Positions 17,677-26,959 are shown, counted from the first letter of the stretch. The stretch: 64,000 nt of DNA from Bremerella sp. P1 (GCF_028748185.1 NZ_CP118164.1:3683814-3747813); one strand, 5' to 3'. The notes: generated by a model not told the origin, from the sequence alone. A program made the numbers and translations.

Positions 17677-18431
17677 ACGGTCATTCCGCCATCGACGGTG
17701 ATTGCCTGGCCGACAACATAGCTGGCTGCCGAACTGCTGAGCCATAACACGGCCGAAGCAATTTCTTCTGGAGTTCCTGCCCGACCGATCGGAACACGCT
17801 TGGCAAAGTCGTCGTAAGCTTTCTCGTCTCCGCTCACCACGTCTCGAGCGATTTGTGTATCGATCAAACCTGGATTGACCGCATTCACGCGAATCCCCTT
17901 GCTGATGTATTCCAGAGCGGCTGTTCTCGTCAGTCCGACAACGCCATGCTTGGATGCAATGTAGGAAGCGATGCCCGGGTTGCCGGTGATGGCCCCGACC
18001 GAAGCATTGTTGACGATGGCCCCGCTGCCTTGCTTCTCCATCTGTCGCAGCTCGTACTTCATGCCGCTCCAGACGCCTCGCAGGTTGATCCCGATGACGC
18101 GTTCCCATTCGTCGGTTTGGCTTTCTGCAATAGGAGCAATCTTTGCCATGACACCTGCGTTGTTGAACGCAACGTCTAATCGGCCAAACTGGGCGACGAC
18201 GCGATCGACCATCGCTTCGATCTGGCTTTCGTCGCTCACGTCACAGCCAACGGCCATGGCTTGTCTGCCTTCGCGGAGCAGTTTCTCTGCTTCCGCCTGG
18301 ACGACATCCTCGCGGTAGTCGGCTAAGACAACTTTTGCTCCCGCTTCGGCAAAGGCTCGAGCGGTTGCCAGTCCCATACCCGATGCGGCACCGGTTACCA
18401 GGGCGACTTGGTTCTCGAAAGATATGTTCAT
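17670..18431 (-). CDS. Short-chain dehydrogenase/reductase
   Basis: 253 residues starting at MNISFENQVALVTGAASGMG; an upstream GTG/ATG extension of 21 codons lacks family resemblance. The SDR signature is complete: TGAASGMG nucleotide-binding motif (about residues 13-20), NNAGV around residue 90, the catalytic Ser in NNASVGAITG, and the YIASK tetrad pair (Tyr and Lys) around residue 155. The C-terminal GQAITVDGGMTVG ending is typical of classical SDRs. It probably oxidises or reduces a small alcohol or aldehyde with NAD(P)(H). It lies downstream of the tautomerase, in a minus-strand set running from the cupin gene. Confidence 0.88.
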   Translation of the reverse strand: MNISFENQVALVTGAASGMGLATARAFAEAGAKVVLADYREDVVQAEAEKLLREGRQAMAVGCDVSDESQIEAMVDRVVAQFGRLDVAFNNAGVMAKIAPIAESQTDEWERVIGINLRGVWSGMKYELRQMEKQGSGAIVNNASVGAITGNPGIASYIASKHGVVGLTRTAALEYISKGIRVNAVNPGLIDTQIARDVVSGDEKAYDDFAKRVPIGRAGTPEEIASAVLWLSSSAASYVVGQAITVDGGMTVG

Positions 18432-18483
18432 GAATTTTCCTATCACTTGATGTGACCGTCGTGCTGCAATGGATGTGGGATGC

Positions 18484-18720
18484 TTACAGATCACCCATGT
18501 CGTAGCCGGGCTTTTTGTAGAGCTGCTCTGGCTTGGCGAGAATGTCTGGCTTATAGACCTTGTCGCCCCACTGGCTGGCTTCTACTTCTTCAAACGCGAC
18601 GGAGATCGACGCTTCGCTGTTGTGTAGCACGTCGATCACATCTTTCGTAATACGCTCGGCGAGTTGCTGCTTCTGCTCGTCGCTTTTGCCTGGCCAGAGT
18701 TTGACGATGATATGGGGCAT
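18484..18720 (-). CDS. Tautomerase of the 4-oxalocrotonate family (PptA-like)
   Basis: 78 residues from the ATG at 18720, giving [20 protein letters not shown]. After Met removal, Pro1 would be the catalytic base of this superfamily. The ending [10 protein letters not shown], the MPH start and the overall length resemble E. coli PptA (YdcE), which tautomerises small alpha-keto or enol acids. It lies between two SDR genes on the minus strand and is likely co-expressed. A longer frame upstream (to 18783) exists but would bury the catalytic proline, so it is rejected. Confidence 0.85.
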   Translation of the reverse strand: MPHIIVKLWPGKSDEQKQQLAERITKDVIDVLHNSEASISVAFEEVEASQWGDKVYKPDILAKPEQLYKKPGYDMGDL

Positions 18721-18788
18721 GGTTCGTTCTCCGGTTACCTCGTTATTGCTGGTGAAGGAGTGACTAGTGGTAACAACATGCACAGGTC

Positions 18789-19497
18789 TTAAATAGGCTG
18801 TGCGGTCGGCCGGAACAGGATCTCGTTCACGTCGACATCTTCAGGCTCATTGATTGCAAATGCGACCATGCGGGCAAAGGTGGCCGCAGGCACAGCAATC
18901 TGGCTGACGAAGTCCTTGGTTTCGGCCTGGATCTTTTCGTCACTGATGTGCTCCAACAGTTCTGTGGCAACGGCCCCAGGGGAGATGACCGTCGTGCGAA
19001 TGTTGTACGGCTTGACCTCTTGGCGTAGGCCTTCGGATAGAGCTCTGACAGCAAACTTGGTGGCACAGTAGACCGTCGCGGCCGGACCCAGTTTGTGACC
19101 ATAGACGGACGAAACGTTGATGAAGTGCCGCGGCAATTCCGTTAAGAACTCCCTTCAGGTTCACATCAATCATCTGGTTCCACTCGTCTGTCTTGAGCTC
19201 TTCCAGCGGGGCCAGGGGCATGAGGCCTGCGTTGTTCAGCATGACATCAATTCGACCGAACGCTTCCACTGCCTTGTCGACGAGCTGCTGGACCTGCTTG
19301 AGGTCGGTAACGTCGGTGGGGACCGCCAGGGCATTTTCACCAAGCTCTTCGGCCAACGCTTGAATGCGATCGGAGCGACGGGCAGCCAGGACGACTTTGG
19401 CTCCTTCCGAGGCAAGCAGTCGAGCGGTTGCTTCGCCCAGGCCACTGCTGGCCCCGGTGATGACGACAACTTTGTCTTGAATGTTTTGACTTAACAT
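18789..19497 (-). pseudogene. Short-chain dehydrogenase/reductase, disrupted by internal deletion
   Basis: The first frame starts at ATG 19497 ([20 protein letters not shown]) and encodes the Rossmann half with TGASSGLG and [14 protein letters not shown] up to [13 protein letters not shown]. At about 19127 the family match jumps to another frame, continuing [20 protein letters not shown] with the catalytic Ser and the Tyr-x3-Lys (YCATK), to the end at 18789. Compared with normal SDRs roughly ten residues (the end of helix E before strand F) are missing at the junction and the frame changes, so a deletion of about 26-32 bases is likely. Unless this is an assembly error, no intact enzyme is made. 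Confidence 0.85.
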
Positions 19498-19554
19498 GAC
19501 TCGTTTCCTTGTTGATGATTTGGGTGTTGAGTTCACCGCGTATCTGTTCGAGTA

Positions 19555-20115
19555 CTACTTGCCGTATTGCTCGTCGGTGACGTGTTCCATCCATTCGACG
19601 AACTTGCCGTCGAGACCTTCTTGGATCGCGATGTGCGTCATGGCCTTATTCGGTGCAGCCCCGTGCCAGTGCTTCTCGCCTGGTGGGAACCAGACGACGT
19701 CGCCTGGGCGGATCTCTTGCATTGGCTCGCCCCAGACTTGGACGCGGCCGACTCCCGAAGTCACGATCAGTGTCTGGCCGAGTGGGTGGGTATGCCATGC
19801 CGTCCGAGCACCCGGCTCGAAGGTCACGTTGGCGCCACCGGCACGTGCAGGCTCAGGCGATCCGAACAAGGGATCGATGCGGGTCTGACCGGTGAACCAA
19901 TCCGAAGGGCCTGGTTGGGATGGTTGCGATCCGTTTCGTTTGATTTCCACGGCTTGCTCCTTCATCGTTTTAGGTTGATCTTCTGCCCAGGTTCGACCGA
20001 TCGTCGAGAATGCGAGCGCGGTCGCCCCGGCCACGAGGACAAACTTTCGGCGACCGAGATACGCCTGGGAGAACGGCAAGGGCGTTTCCGTGTTGCTCTC
20101 GTGGTGCGTTACCAT
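19555..20115 (-). CDS. Tat-exported cupin protein
   Basis: 186 residues. The N-terminus holds a twin-arginine signal ([17 protein letters not shown], cleavage near TWAED). The mature part is a single cupin: [19 protein letters not shown] with the metal-binding His pair and the second motif [19 protein letters not shown] with the later His. Proteins of this sort sit beside SDRs and AraC regulators in many proteobacteria; the catalysed reaction is not settled. It is the first gene of the minus-strand set and diverges from the AraC gene across about 380 bases. Confidence 0.85.
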   Translation of the reverse strand: MVTHHESNTETPLPFSQAYLGRRKFVLVAGATALAFSTIGRTWAEDQPKTMKEQAVEIKRNGSQPSQPGPSDWFTGQTRIDPLFGSPEPARAGGANVTFEPGARTAWHTHPLGQTLIVTSGVGRVQVWGEPMQEIRPGDVVWFPPGEKHWHGAAPNKAMTHIAIQEGLDGKFVEWMEHVTDEQYGK

Positions 20116-20208
20116 TTGTATTTGTCCTGTGCGATGGGGCGTGTTGCTTTCAGTACTTCCATCGTAGGCAATTCGCGGGAATGACCGATAAGCCGATTCT
20201 CCAGGGTT

Positions 20209-20227
20209 ATTGCCTAATTCTCTTTGG
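20209..20227. promoter_or_regulatory. Possible AraC-regulator binding repeat, copy 1
   Basis: ATTGCCTAATTCTCTTTGG, about 94 bases upstream of the cupin start; it matches the second copy at 16 or 17 of 19 positions. Direct repeats of this size are typical of AraC-family binding sites. Confidence 0.45.
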
Positions 20228-20399
20228 CTTGCTGGTCAGGCCTCGATTGGGCTGCCGGGTGACTGAAAGTCGCCTGAAATAGGCTTTTAGGTAAAAACTC
20301 GCTAGGATTCATTGTCTAGGTGCTGATGTCTTCCTTGGTATTACCAGGTTCATGTTATGGGCATGGCATAGCGATCGGATAACACAATCCTGTAGGTCG

Positions 20400-20418
20400 A
20401 TTGCCTGATTCTCCTTGG
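20400..20418. promoter_or_regulatory. Possible AraC-regulator binding repeat, copy 2
   Basis: ATTGCCTGATTCTCCTTGG, 75 bases upstream of the AraC gene start and in the same orientation as copy 1. Its location fits autoregulation of the AraC gene, which is inference. Confidence 0.45.
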
Positions 20419-20492
20419 TGTTGGGCGTTTTCGTGGCCATCGGCATGCGTTGGCGGTATAGTGAGTCAATGACCCTTACCGGAGAAGGTGAT

Positions 20493-21383
20493 ATGAATAG
20501 CCCTGAAATGAAAACGCTCGTTTCCGCCATCGCACGCCATGCCAAGGCCGACGCGTTGATTCCGACGGAGATTCCTGAACTGAAGCTTTCGAGTTTCGCG
20601 AGTCCCACCCAGAACACGTCTCTCGTTTACGAACCTTGCTTGTGCATCGTGGCTCAAGGGGCCAAAGAAGTCGTATTGGCTGGCGATTCGTATCGCATGG
20701 ATCCTGGCCAGTTCTTGTTGGTATCGGTCGACTTGCCGGTGGATGCCCGCGTCTTGGAGGCGACCGCGAACAATCCCTATGTCGGTTTGCAGATCTCGTT
20801 CGATCCCAAGGTCGTTGGTGAACTGCTGGCCGATGGCACGGCCGTTTCATCGACCGGCCCGCCAGAGCGAGGACTCGCCGTATCCAACGTCGAGCCGAAG
20901 CTCTTGGATGCCGTGACGCGACTGGTCCACCTTTTGGATGAACCTCAGGACATTGGGCCGTTGGCCCCGTACGTCTTACGCGAGATCACGCATCGCGTCC
21001 TGACCAGTTCGCAGGGACTAAGGCTTCGCCAAATGGCATTGGCCGGTGCCCCTGCGTATCGGATCGCTCAGGCGATCCGATGGCTCAAGGCCCACTTTGC
21101 GGACCCGTTGAAAATCGAATCGCTGGCCGAGCAAGTCGGGCTGAGCACTTCCTCGTTTCACTTGCACTTCAAAAATGTAACAGCGATGACGCCACTGCAG
21201 TATCAAAAACGGATGCGACTCCAGGAAGCTCGTAACCTGATGCTCGGCGAGAAAATCGACGCCGCCCAAGCAGCCTTCCGCGTCGGGTATGAAAGCCCTT
21301 CCCAGTTCAGCCGAGAGTACCGTCGCATGTTCGGGGCACCTCCGCGCCAGGATATCGACGCGGTCTTGGCAGCAACTTCTTAA
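20493..21383 (+). CDS. AraC family transcriptional regulator with AraC_N domain
   Basis: 296 residues from the ATG at 20493, which has GGAGAAGG just upstream. Residues 1-160 match the AraC_N-type sensor domain (PELKLSSFASPTQNTSLVYE, LCIVAQGAKEVVLAGDSYRM, DPGQFLLVSVDLPV), the class seen in regulators such as YqhC. The C-terminal 100 residues contain two helix-turn-helix motifs (IESLAEQVGLSTSSFHLHFK and AQAAFRVGYESPSQFSREYR). Divergent from the cupin/SDR/tautomerase set, it most likely controls that set in response to an aldehyde or similar reactive compound; the inducer is inference from related regulators. Confidence 0.88.
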   Translation: MNSPEMKTLVSAIARHAKADALIPTEIPELKLSSFASPTQNTSLVYEPCLCIVAQGAKEVVLAGDSYRMDPGQFLLVSVDLPVDARVLEATANNPYVGLQISFDPKVVGELLADGTAVSSTGPPERGLAVSNVEPKLLDAVTRLVHLLDEPQDIGPLAPYVLREITHRVLTSSQGLRLRQMALAGAPAYRIAQAIRWLKAHFADPLKIESLAEQVGLSTSSFHLHFKNVTAMTPLQYQKRMRLQEARNLMLGEKIDAAQAAFRVGYESPSQFSREYRRMFGAPPRQDIDAVLAATS

Positions 21384-21491
21384 AAAGGCTGTTGTTGCCA
21401 GACAAAAAAATCTCAGGATTTATTGCGGGTTCCAGGCTGAAATATCGCATTGATAAGGGTAGAACCTTGTCATTGCGTCTGGAGACCTCTC

Positions 21492-23306
21492 ATGATTCGA
21501 CTTCTCTGCTTGCTGCTTGTGCTCACTTGGGGATCACTTCTTTTTGCCGGGGATTCCCAGGACTGGAAGCAATATAACTACGACAACGCTGGTTGGCGGT
21601 TTAATCACGGCGAGCAGACGTTGAACTCCTCAAACGCGGGAGAACTCGTCGAGAAGTGGCGATTTCCAGGCAAAGGTTCTTCGGAGCGAATTGGCATCGT
21701 GCATGCCATGCCGGTGATCGTGAACGGCTTTGTCTACTTCGGCACAACACGTACCAATCCGGCGTTCTATAAGCTGACACCCAGCGGGAAGCTGGCCTGG
21801 AAGTATCAGATCAAATCGGTGATAACGGCCGAGGAAGGCGACCCCTACATCAAACACAATGCCGAGAACGTCACCGACGGAGTGATGAATTCGGCACTTG
21901 TTCAAGACGGTAAAGTCTTCTTTGGAACCTTCGGCGGGCAGGTCATCTGCCTGGACCGCTACACGGGAGAAGAGCTGTGGCGTGTGAAAACGAAGAAGCC
22001 CCCCTTCCCCAGTGCACACCAAGCCAACACGGTAATGTCATCCCCCATCATGGCCGACGGCAAACTGATCGTGGCCGGCGGCGGTTTCGAGCACTCTCTG
22101 GGCGCGATTCCCGAGTACAAGTGTTGTAGCGGGCGAGGGTTTGTCGCGGCGTTCGATCCAGACACCGGCGACTCGCTGTGGGTTTACAATGTCGGTCCCC
22201 AGCCAGAGGACTTTCCGATACCGATTGCCATGGAGTCGCGCGACGGCAAGGAGCGTTACTTCGTGGCGGGGCCTTCGACGAGTTCCGTGTGGTGTACCCC
22301 CAGTTATGATCCTGCATCGAAGACACTCTTCTTCGGCACCGACACCCACAACGCTCCGCGGCGTGCGACGCCGGATGATTCGCGACCTTACAACAAGTAC
22401 TCGTCCGCCATCATTGCGATCAACTGCGATGATGGAAAAGAGAAGTGGGTACGTCAGCTCGTCGCCAACGATGTTTGGAACAATGCGCTCGCCGCTTACA
22501 ACGAGAAGACCGGCGAATACAAAGATCTCTCGATCGGCGATACTCCCAAGATCTATACGATTCAGGACCAGGGGAAACGCAAGGAGGTCCTAGGCGTTGG
22601 CTGCAAAAATGGGAGCTTCTACGTTATCGATCGAGACTCGGGCGAAATCATTCATAAGACGCCAACCTACCAAGGGCCACCGAAACCAGAACTCACCGCT
22701 TCGAAGGAAGAGCGTATTCTGGCATTGCCCAGCGCGATTGGTGGACTGCAAACGGGATGTGCTTATGACGGCAAACGTGTGTACGTCAACGGCATCGACT
22801 GGCCAGGGCTGGGCGTCTCTCTCTCTCGTCAGGAATCAACCTTCGCTCCTTCTGGCGGCCGCGTAACGGCGATATCTCCGACATCGTTGGTCGAAAACTG
22901 GCGACACGAGCGTAAAAAGGTTGACTTCGAGAATCACGACGGCAAACACTATTTATCTGGCGACCCGGTCCCGTCCGGAATCGCCGTTGCCAATGACGTG
23001 ATGTTCTTCACCACCAATGTAAGCGGCAAGCTTTCCGCACTGAATACCGCGAATGGAAAGCTCTTGAAGGAGTTTCGCTTGGGGCCAGTTTGGTGCGGCC
23101 CCGCTATTTCACGCGGTCGCGTTTACGTGGGTAGTGGGAATAATCTGTTCCGCCCCTGGAACGCGGAGAAAGCAAAGCGGTCGCTGGGCGGATTCGCTTT
23201 TCCACTGACCGACCATGGTACTGTCTACAGCTTCGGCCTCCCCGGCGTCGATGAGGTTTCTCGGCTACCGGAAGTGGATACATTCACCAGCGAAGACGCG
23301 CAATAG
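21492..23306 (+). CDS. Secreted PQQ-type beta-propeller protein (quinoprotein dehydrogenase-like)
   Basis: 604 residues from the ATG at 21492 (GGAGACC upstream). A signal peptide covers residues 1-19. The remainder is a propeller of repeated blades with AxDxxTGxxLW-type ends: CLDRYTGEELWRVKT, AFDPDTGDSLWVYNV, INCDDGKEKWVRQL, LNTANGKLLKEFRL. A vicinal Cys pair (EYKCCSGRGFVAAFD) recalls that of quinoprotein alcohol dehydrogenases and the matching place in polyvinyl alcohol dehydrogenase-like enzymes. There is no fused cytochrome c. Whether PQQ is bound cannot be told by eye. The next gene is 96 bases downstream in the same direction. Confidence 0.82.
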   Translation: MIRLLCLLLVLTWGSLLFAGDSQDWKQYNYDNAGWRFNHGEQTLNSSNAGELVEKWRFPGKGSSERIGIVHAMPVIVNGFVYFGTTRTNPAFYKLTPSGKLAWKYQIKSVITAEEGDPYIKHNAENVTDGVMNSALVQDGKVFFGTFGGQVICLDRYTGEELWRVKTKKPPFPSAHQANTVMSSPIMADGKLIVAGGGFEHSLGAIPEYKCCSGRGFVAAFDPDTGDSLWVYNVGPQPEDFPIPIAMESRDGKERYFVAGPSTSSVWCTPSYDPASKTLFFGTDTHNAPRRATPDDSRPYNKYSSAIIAINCDDGKEKWVRQLVANDVWNNALAAYNEKTGEYKDLSIGDTPKIYTIQDQGKRKEVLGVGCKNGSFYVIDRDSGEIIHKTPTYQGPPKPELTASKEERILALPSAIGGLQTGCAYDGKRVYVNGIDWPGLGVSLSRQESTFAPSGGRVTAISPTSLVENWRHERKKVDFENHDGKHYLSGDPVPSGIAVANDVMFFTTNVSGKLSALNTANGKLLKEFRLGPVWCGPAISRGRVYVGSGNNLFRPWNAEKAKRSLGGFAFPLTDHGTVYSFGLPGVDEVSRLPEVDTFTSEDAQ

Positions 23307-23402
23307 CGTAAGAACATTCAACTCATTGCTGGGTTGAGTGAAATCGACACCCACTAGAGTTCTAACACCCTGTCATTGATCGCTGTTCGAGGAGATGGAG
23401 TA

Positions 23403-24638
23403 ATGCAAAATCACGCGTTGGCTTTAGCGGTTACGTTGCTCGGACTACTTTACGCTAGTCCCAATCTACTGGCACAAGATGCGGCGACTCCATCTGCCGA
23501 GGAACGTCAGGCAGTTGCGAAACTCATCAAGAGGGGAGCCTCCATTCAGATCGACGAAGACTACGCCGTCAGTTCGATCAGCTTCAGCCGAGTCCAACGG
23601 ACATCCGATGCCGACCTGGAATTGCTCACGGCATTTCCCCGGCTCAAGTCGGTGTTGGTCCGAGGGTCGGGCGTTACCAACGCCGGGCTCAAGCACTTGG
23701 AAAAAGTGAAGACCCTGACTTCGTTGTCCCTTTATGACACATCGGCTACGGCGGAAGGAGTCGAATTGCTGCGAAAGATCCTCCCCGAATGCAACGTTAG
23801 AGACTACGCAGATTTTCGCAGCGGTGGGACCAGGGGCAGTACGCCTCTCTCACTCGCAGGCGTTTCCAATGGTGAGGGAACGATTTATGGGCAACTGCAG
23901 CGATCAATCGGGCAACGCGATCTGCAGCTGACCGACGAGCAAAAGGAGAAGATCGAAGCCGTGCTGAGCCAACCGGGACTGCGACTTAATCTTCGCGAGT
24001 ACATGATCAAGCATCGCGATGCCAAGACCGAAGACGAACGTACCGCCATTCGAGAAGAATGGGAGAAGCTCGTGAAAGCTCAGCCTGAGGTTGGCAAAGC
24101 GGCCGATGCTTCGCTCCGCAAGATACTTACGCCCCAGCAGCTTGCCCGCGTGCAGCAGCTCATCCTTCAAACCCGCGGAATTGACGCCATCCTCGATGCA
24201 TCGATTGTTGAGAAACTGAAACTCTCGACGGACCAGGTTCGCCAAATTGCCGTCTTGTTGAGCAGCCCGCGGCAACGCTCATTTCGTTCCGGCTTTGGTG
24301 CCACGGCCGTGGCAACCGCCGAAGTCGAAGCGAAGGTCCTGGCCCTTTTGACGCCGGAACAGCAAGCGGAATGGAAACGGCTGCTGGGGCCCAAATCACA
24401 CCCACGCTCGCCGCTACCAGGCAAGACGCCTGAGGAAACGGCCATCTATTGGTTTAATAACTTCGATGCGAATCGAGACGGCAACCTCGACTCCGACGAG
24501 TGGCAACGCAGTCAGAACATTCGAGCTGATTTCACCAAGGACGGCGTCGACATTAACAAGCCGATGCCGCGCGATGTGTTCGTCAAACACTACCTCCGCA
24601 TTCGCCACGACGTTGTCGCGTCCCCCAGCAAGCAATAG
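23403..24638 (+). CDS. Secreted LRR and EF-hand protein
   Basis: 411 residues from the ATG at 23403. Signal peptide to about residue 25 (NLLAQDA). Residues 50-125 contain leucine-rich repeats of the type DADLELLTAFPRLKSVLVRG then VTNAGLKHLEKVKTLTSLSL. The central region (about 165-330) is helical and Gln/Glu-rich, with two similar halves ending LTPQQLARVQQL and LTPEQQAEWKRL, as in Spy/CpxP-like or planctomycete helical domains. Near the C-terminus an EF-hand loop reads FDANRDGNLDSDEW, with ligands at D, N, D, L(backbone), D and E, so calcium binding is likely. The role is unknown. Confidence 0.75.
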   Translation: MQNHALALAVTLLGLLYASPNLLAQDAATPSAEERQAVAKLIKRGASIQIDEDYAVSSISFSRVQRTSDADLELLTAFPRLKSVLVRGSGVTNAGLKHLEKVKTLTSLSLYDTSATAEGVELLRKILPECNVRDYADFRSGGTRGSTPLSLAGVSNGEGTIYGQLQRSIGQRDLQLTDEQKEKIEAVLSQPGLRLNLREYMIKHRDAKTEDERTAIREEWEKLVKAQPEVGKAADASLRKILTPQQLARVQQLILQTRGIDAILDASIVEKLKLSTDQVRQIAVLLSSPRQRSFRSGFGATAVATAEVEAKVLALLTPEQQAEWKRLLGPKSHPRSPLPGKTPEETAIYWFNNFDANRDGNLDSDEWQRSQNIRADFTKDGVDINKPMPRDVFVKHYLRIRHDVVASPSKQ

Positions 24639-24689
24639 GCATAAGCTGCCTTAGCCCATCGAAATCAAACCGTTGCCTCCTTCGCGTTA

Positions 24690-24730
24690 GCGCACCTTGT
24701 TAGTCTTTGGCAGGGTGCGTTTTTCTTTGA
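24690..24730 (+). terminator. Probable rho-independent terminator
   Basis: CGCACC and GGTGCG pair around a 17-base loop and are followed by TTTTTCTTT. It lies about 50 bases after the LRR/EF-hand gene. The long loop lowers confidence. Confidence 0.5.
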
Positions 24731-24866
24731 GGTTTCACCCAGGTCTTCATCAAAAAGAGCATGCGCGACCGATGCCGCTTTGTGGTATTCTTCAGGTTCG
24801 GATGTTGGCAGGCGGCCAGCGATTCTGGACTAACTCATCGAAGGTAACCCATTAGGACGCGAGCGT

Positions 24867-26471
24867 ATGACCACCAGTAGCGATCCTGTTTTGGTCGTCG
24901 GAGGACGTACCACTGGCTTGATGATGGCTGCCGAGCTGGCGCGGCATGGGGTGCCGGTTCGGATCATCGACAAGTCGCCGGGGATCGATCCTCATTCGCG
25001 TGCGACCTATCTGCATGCCCGCACGCTGGAGGTGTTTCAGATGCTGGGTGTCGCGGACGAGATCGTTGCCAAGGGGCAACCCATGAAGGCGATCAGTATG
25101 TATGCCAACGGTCGCCACGTGACGACGACGCCTGACTTGCCGGTCGACTCGCCGTTTCCTTGGGGGGCCGCGTTCGCCCAGAGCAAGACCGAAACGATTT
25201 TGCAGCGTCATCTGAATGGCCTGGGTATCGAAGTCGAGCGGAGTACCGAACTGCTCGATCTTCAGCAGCACGATGGCCACGTACAAGCTACCATTCGAAA
25301 AGCGGACGGCACGGAGGAAGTGGTCACGGCTCCTTGGCTGATCGGTTGTGACGGAGCTCATAGCACGACGCGGCGGCATATCGACGAGGAGTTTCCCGGC
25401 GAAATCGATCCCTTTCCTTATCTCGCGGCCGACGTGATGATCGACGGACCGATCAAGCCGGAGATCGCCTATCTTTGCCTGCATGACCAAGGCGACCTGT
25501 TCATCTTTCTGCTCGACGAAGGCCGGCGGCAGATCATCAGCACGCTGCCCAAGAACAGCGAGCGAACCCATCCGCCGACGCTCGAAGAGGTTCAGCAGTT
25601 GGTCGACGAGCGTGGCTTCACCAAGCTTCGGATCTCGGATCCGCGTTGGCTGACGACCTATCGGACGCACTATCGTCTCGCCCCGAAGTATCGGGTTGGC
25701 CGCGTATTTCTCGCAGGCGATTCGGCTCACATCCATAGTGTGATCGGCGGCCAAGGCATGAATACGGGGATTCAGGATGCGTTCAACCTGGCCTGGAAGC
25801 TGGCCCTGGTGCTGCGGGGCGTGGTGCCTGAGTGGTGGATGGATACGTACGAAAGCGAGCGTCGGCGGGTCGCGGCCGACGTCATCCATTGGACGAAGAA
25901 GGCAACCGACGAGCTCACTCACTTTGCCGAGTTGAGCCCCGCCGAGCAACAACGTCTGTGCGATCACATGGTGGTGCCGGAGAGTGATCGGCTTCCGCTC
26001 CGCAATCATCAGGAAGAGCTCGATCTCGACTACCGGTCGAGTCGGTTGAGCCTGGAACTCGAGCCGCTGGAAGTTGGACCGACGCCTGGGGCCAGGGCTC
26101 CCGACGTCGTGCCGGTCACGGCTTCCGGGGTCGTGACTAGCTTATTTCTCACGCTGCGTGCTCCGTATCATCATCTGTTGCTCTTCAATCCACCTGAAGC
26201 GGAGACGATCGATGCCGACTTGCTGGCAGCCGCCACGAAGGAACTGGAGGCCCATGGCAAGTGGCTCAAAGTACTGATCGTTGGTCCGGAAGGTGGCGGC
26301 GAACTGCCGGACGGGGCGACGCTCATCACCGATCCGGAAGGCAAGCTGCGGCAAAGTTACGGTGGCAACGACGCACGGCTCTATTTGATCCGGCCCGACG
26401 GCTACATCGCCTACCGCAGCCGAAGCGTGGATGGTCTTGATGTTTATCTCGCGCGTGTACTCAATGGATAA
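24867..26471 (+). CDS. FAD-dependent aromatic hydroxylase-type monooxygenase
   Basis: 534 residues, group A flavin monooxygenase (p-hydroxybenzoate hydroxylase fold). The FAD-pyrophosphate loop reads VLVVGGRTTGLMMAAELARH; in place of the usual G-x-G-x-x-G it has G12-G-R14-T-T-G17, with Arg where the second Gly normally stands. The remaining motifs are normal: DG motif at LIGCDGAHSTTRRHI and the GD motif VGRVFLAGDSAHIHSVIGGQ followed by GMNTGIQDAFNLAWKL. Residues 400-534 form a thioredoxin-like C-terminal domain as in phenol hydroxylase-type enzymes. It should hydroxylate an aromatic substrate with NAD(P)H and O2. It stands alone. Confidence 0.85.
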   Translation: MTTSSDPVLVVGGRTTGLMMAAELARHGVPVRIIDKSPGIDPHSRATYLHARTLEVFQMLGVADEIVAKGQPMKAISMYANGRHVTTTPDLPVDSPFPWGAAFAQSKTETILQRHLNGLGIEVERSTELLDLQQHDGHVQATIRKADGTEEVVTAPWLIGCDGAHSTTRRHIDEEFPGEIDPFPYLAADVMIDGPIKPEIAYLCLHDQGDLFIFLLDEGRRQIISTLPKNSERTHPPTLEEVQQLVDERGFTKLRISDPRWLTTYRTHYRLAPKYRVGRVFLAGDSAHIHSVIGGQGMNTGIQDAFNLAWKLALVLRGVVPEWWMDTYESERRRVAADVIHWTKKATDELTHFAELSPAEQQRLCDHMVVPESDRLPLRNHQEELDLDYRSSRLSLELEPLEVGPTPGARAPDVVPVTASGVVTSLFLTLRAPYHHLLLFNPPEAETIDADLLAAATKELEAHGKWLKVLIVGPEGGGELPDGATLITDPEGKLRQSYGGNDARLYLIRPDGYIAYRSRSVDGLDVYLARVLNG

Positions 26472-26539
26472 GTAAGGGCAGTTTTCCAACTCAGGCGGTC
26501 TCCGTCCTTTTTCTGATTCTTCTGATAGGACCTCATCAA

Positions 26540-26959
26540 ATGTTTCAACGGTTGAAATGGGCTGTCGCGTGCAGCCTGGCGATTGGGTTGTCGATCGTCG
26601 CCCAAGACGCAGCTATCGAAGCGGCCGAGCTGGCCAGCGGCAGTTATGAACTTCGATTGGTCACACCCCAGATGGCCAAGGGAAAGCAAGACATCGCCCT
26701 GCCTGCCGAGGTGGAAGTGACGAAGCAAGAGGTCGTGATCAAGACACAAGGAATGACCGGCAACAAGATAACGCTACGGGGCATGATGAACGCAGGCTCC
26801 ATCAAGGTGGGCGTCACCGAGGTCGAGAAGTCTTCGATCTTGTCCTTTCACTACATCGGCAAGGTACAAACGCCCGAGCAGGCGCAGGGAAAATTCCACT
26901 GCTTCATCGATGGCAAAGCAGTCTTCGCGGGCGAATGGGTTCTGACGAAAAAGGAATAG
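26540..26959 (+). CDS. Secreted protein of unknown function
   Basis: 139 residues with a signal peptide (residues 1-28, ending IEAAELASG). The mature part is about 110 residues, predicted mostly beta strand (SYELRLVTPQMAKGKQD, VEVTKQEVVIKTQGMTGN, SILSFHYIGKVQT, KFHCFIDGKAVFAGEWVL). One Cys remains in the mature protein. It has the feel of a small lipocalin- or OB-like secreted planctomycete protein, but I recognise no family. It lies 68 bases after the monooxygenase gene, possibly in the same transcript. Confidence 0.65.
   Translation: MFQRLKWAVACSLAIGLSIVAQDAAIEAAELASGSYELRLVTPQMAKGKQDIALPAEVEVTKQEVVIKTQGMTGNKITLRGMMNAGSIKVGVTEVEKSSILSFHYIGKVQTPEQAQGKFHCFIDGKAVFAGEWVLTKKE

Noticed and set aside
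24852-26009. 385-codon open frame opposite the FAD monooxygenase
   Set aside because: Mirror frame of a gene with clear motifs; the predicted protein is Arg/His-rich without any family match.
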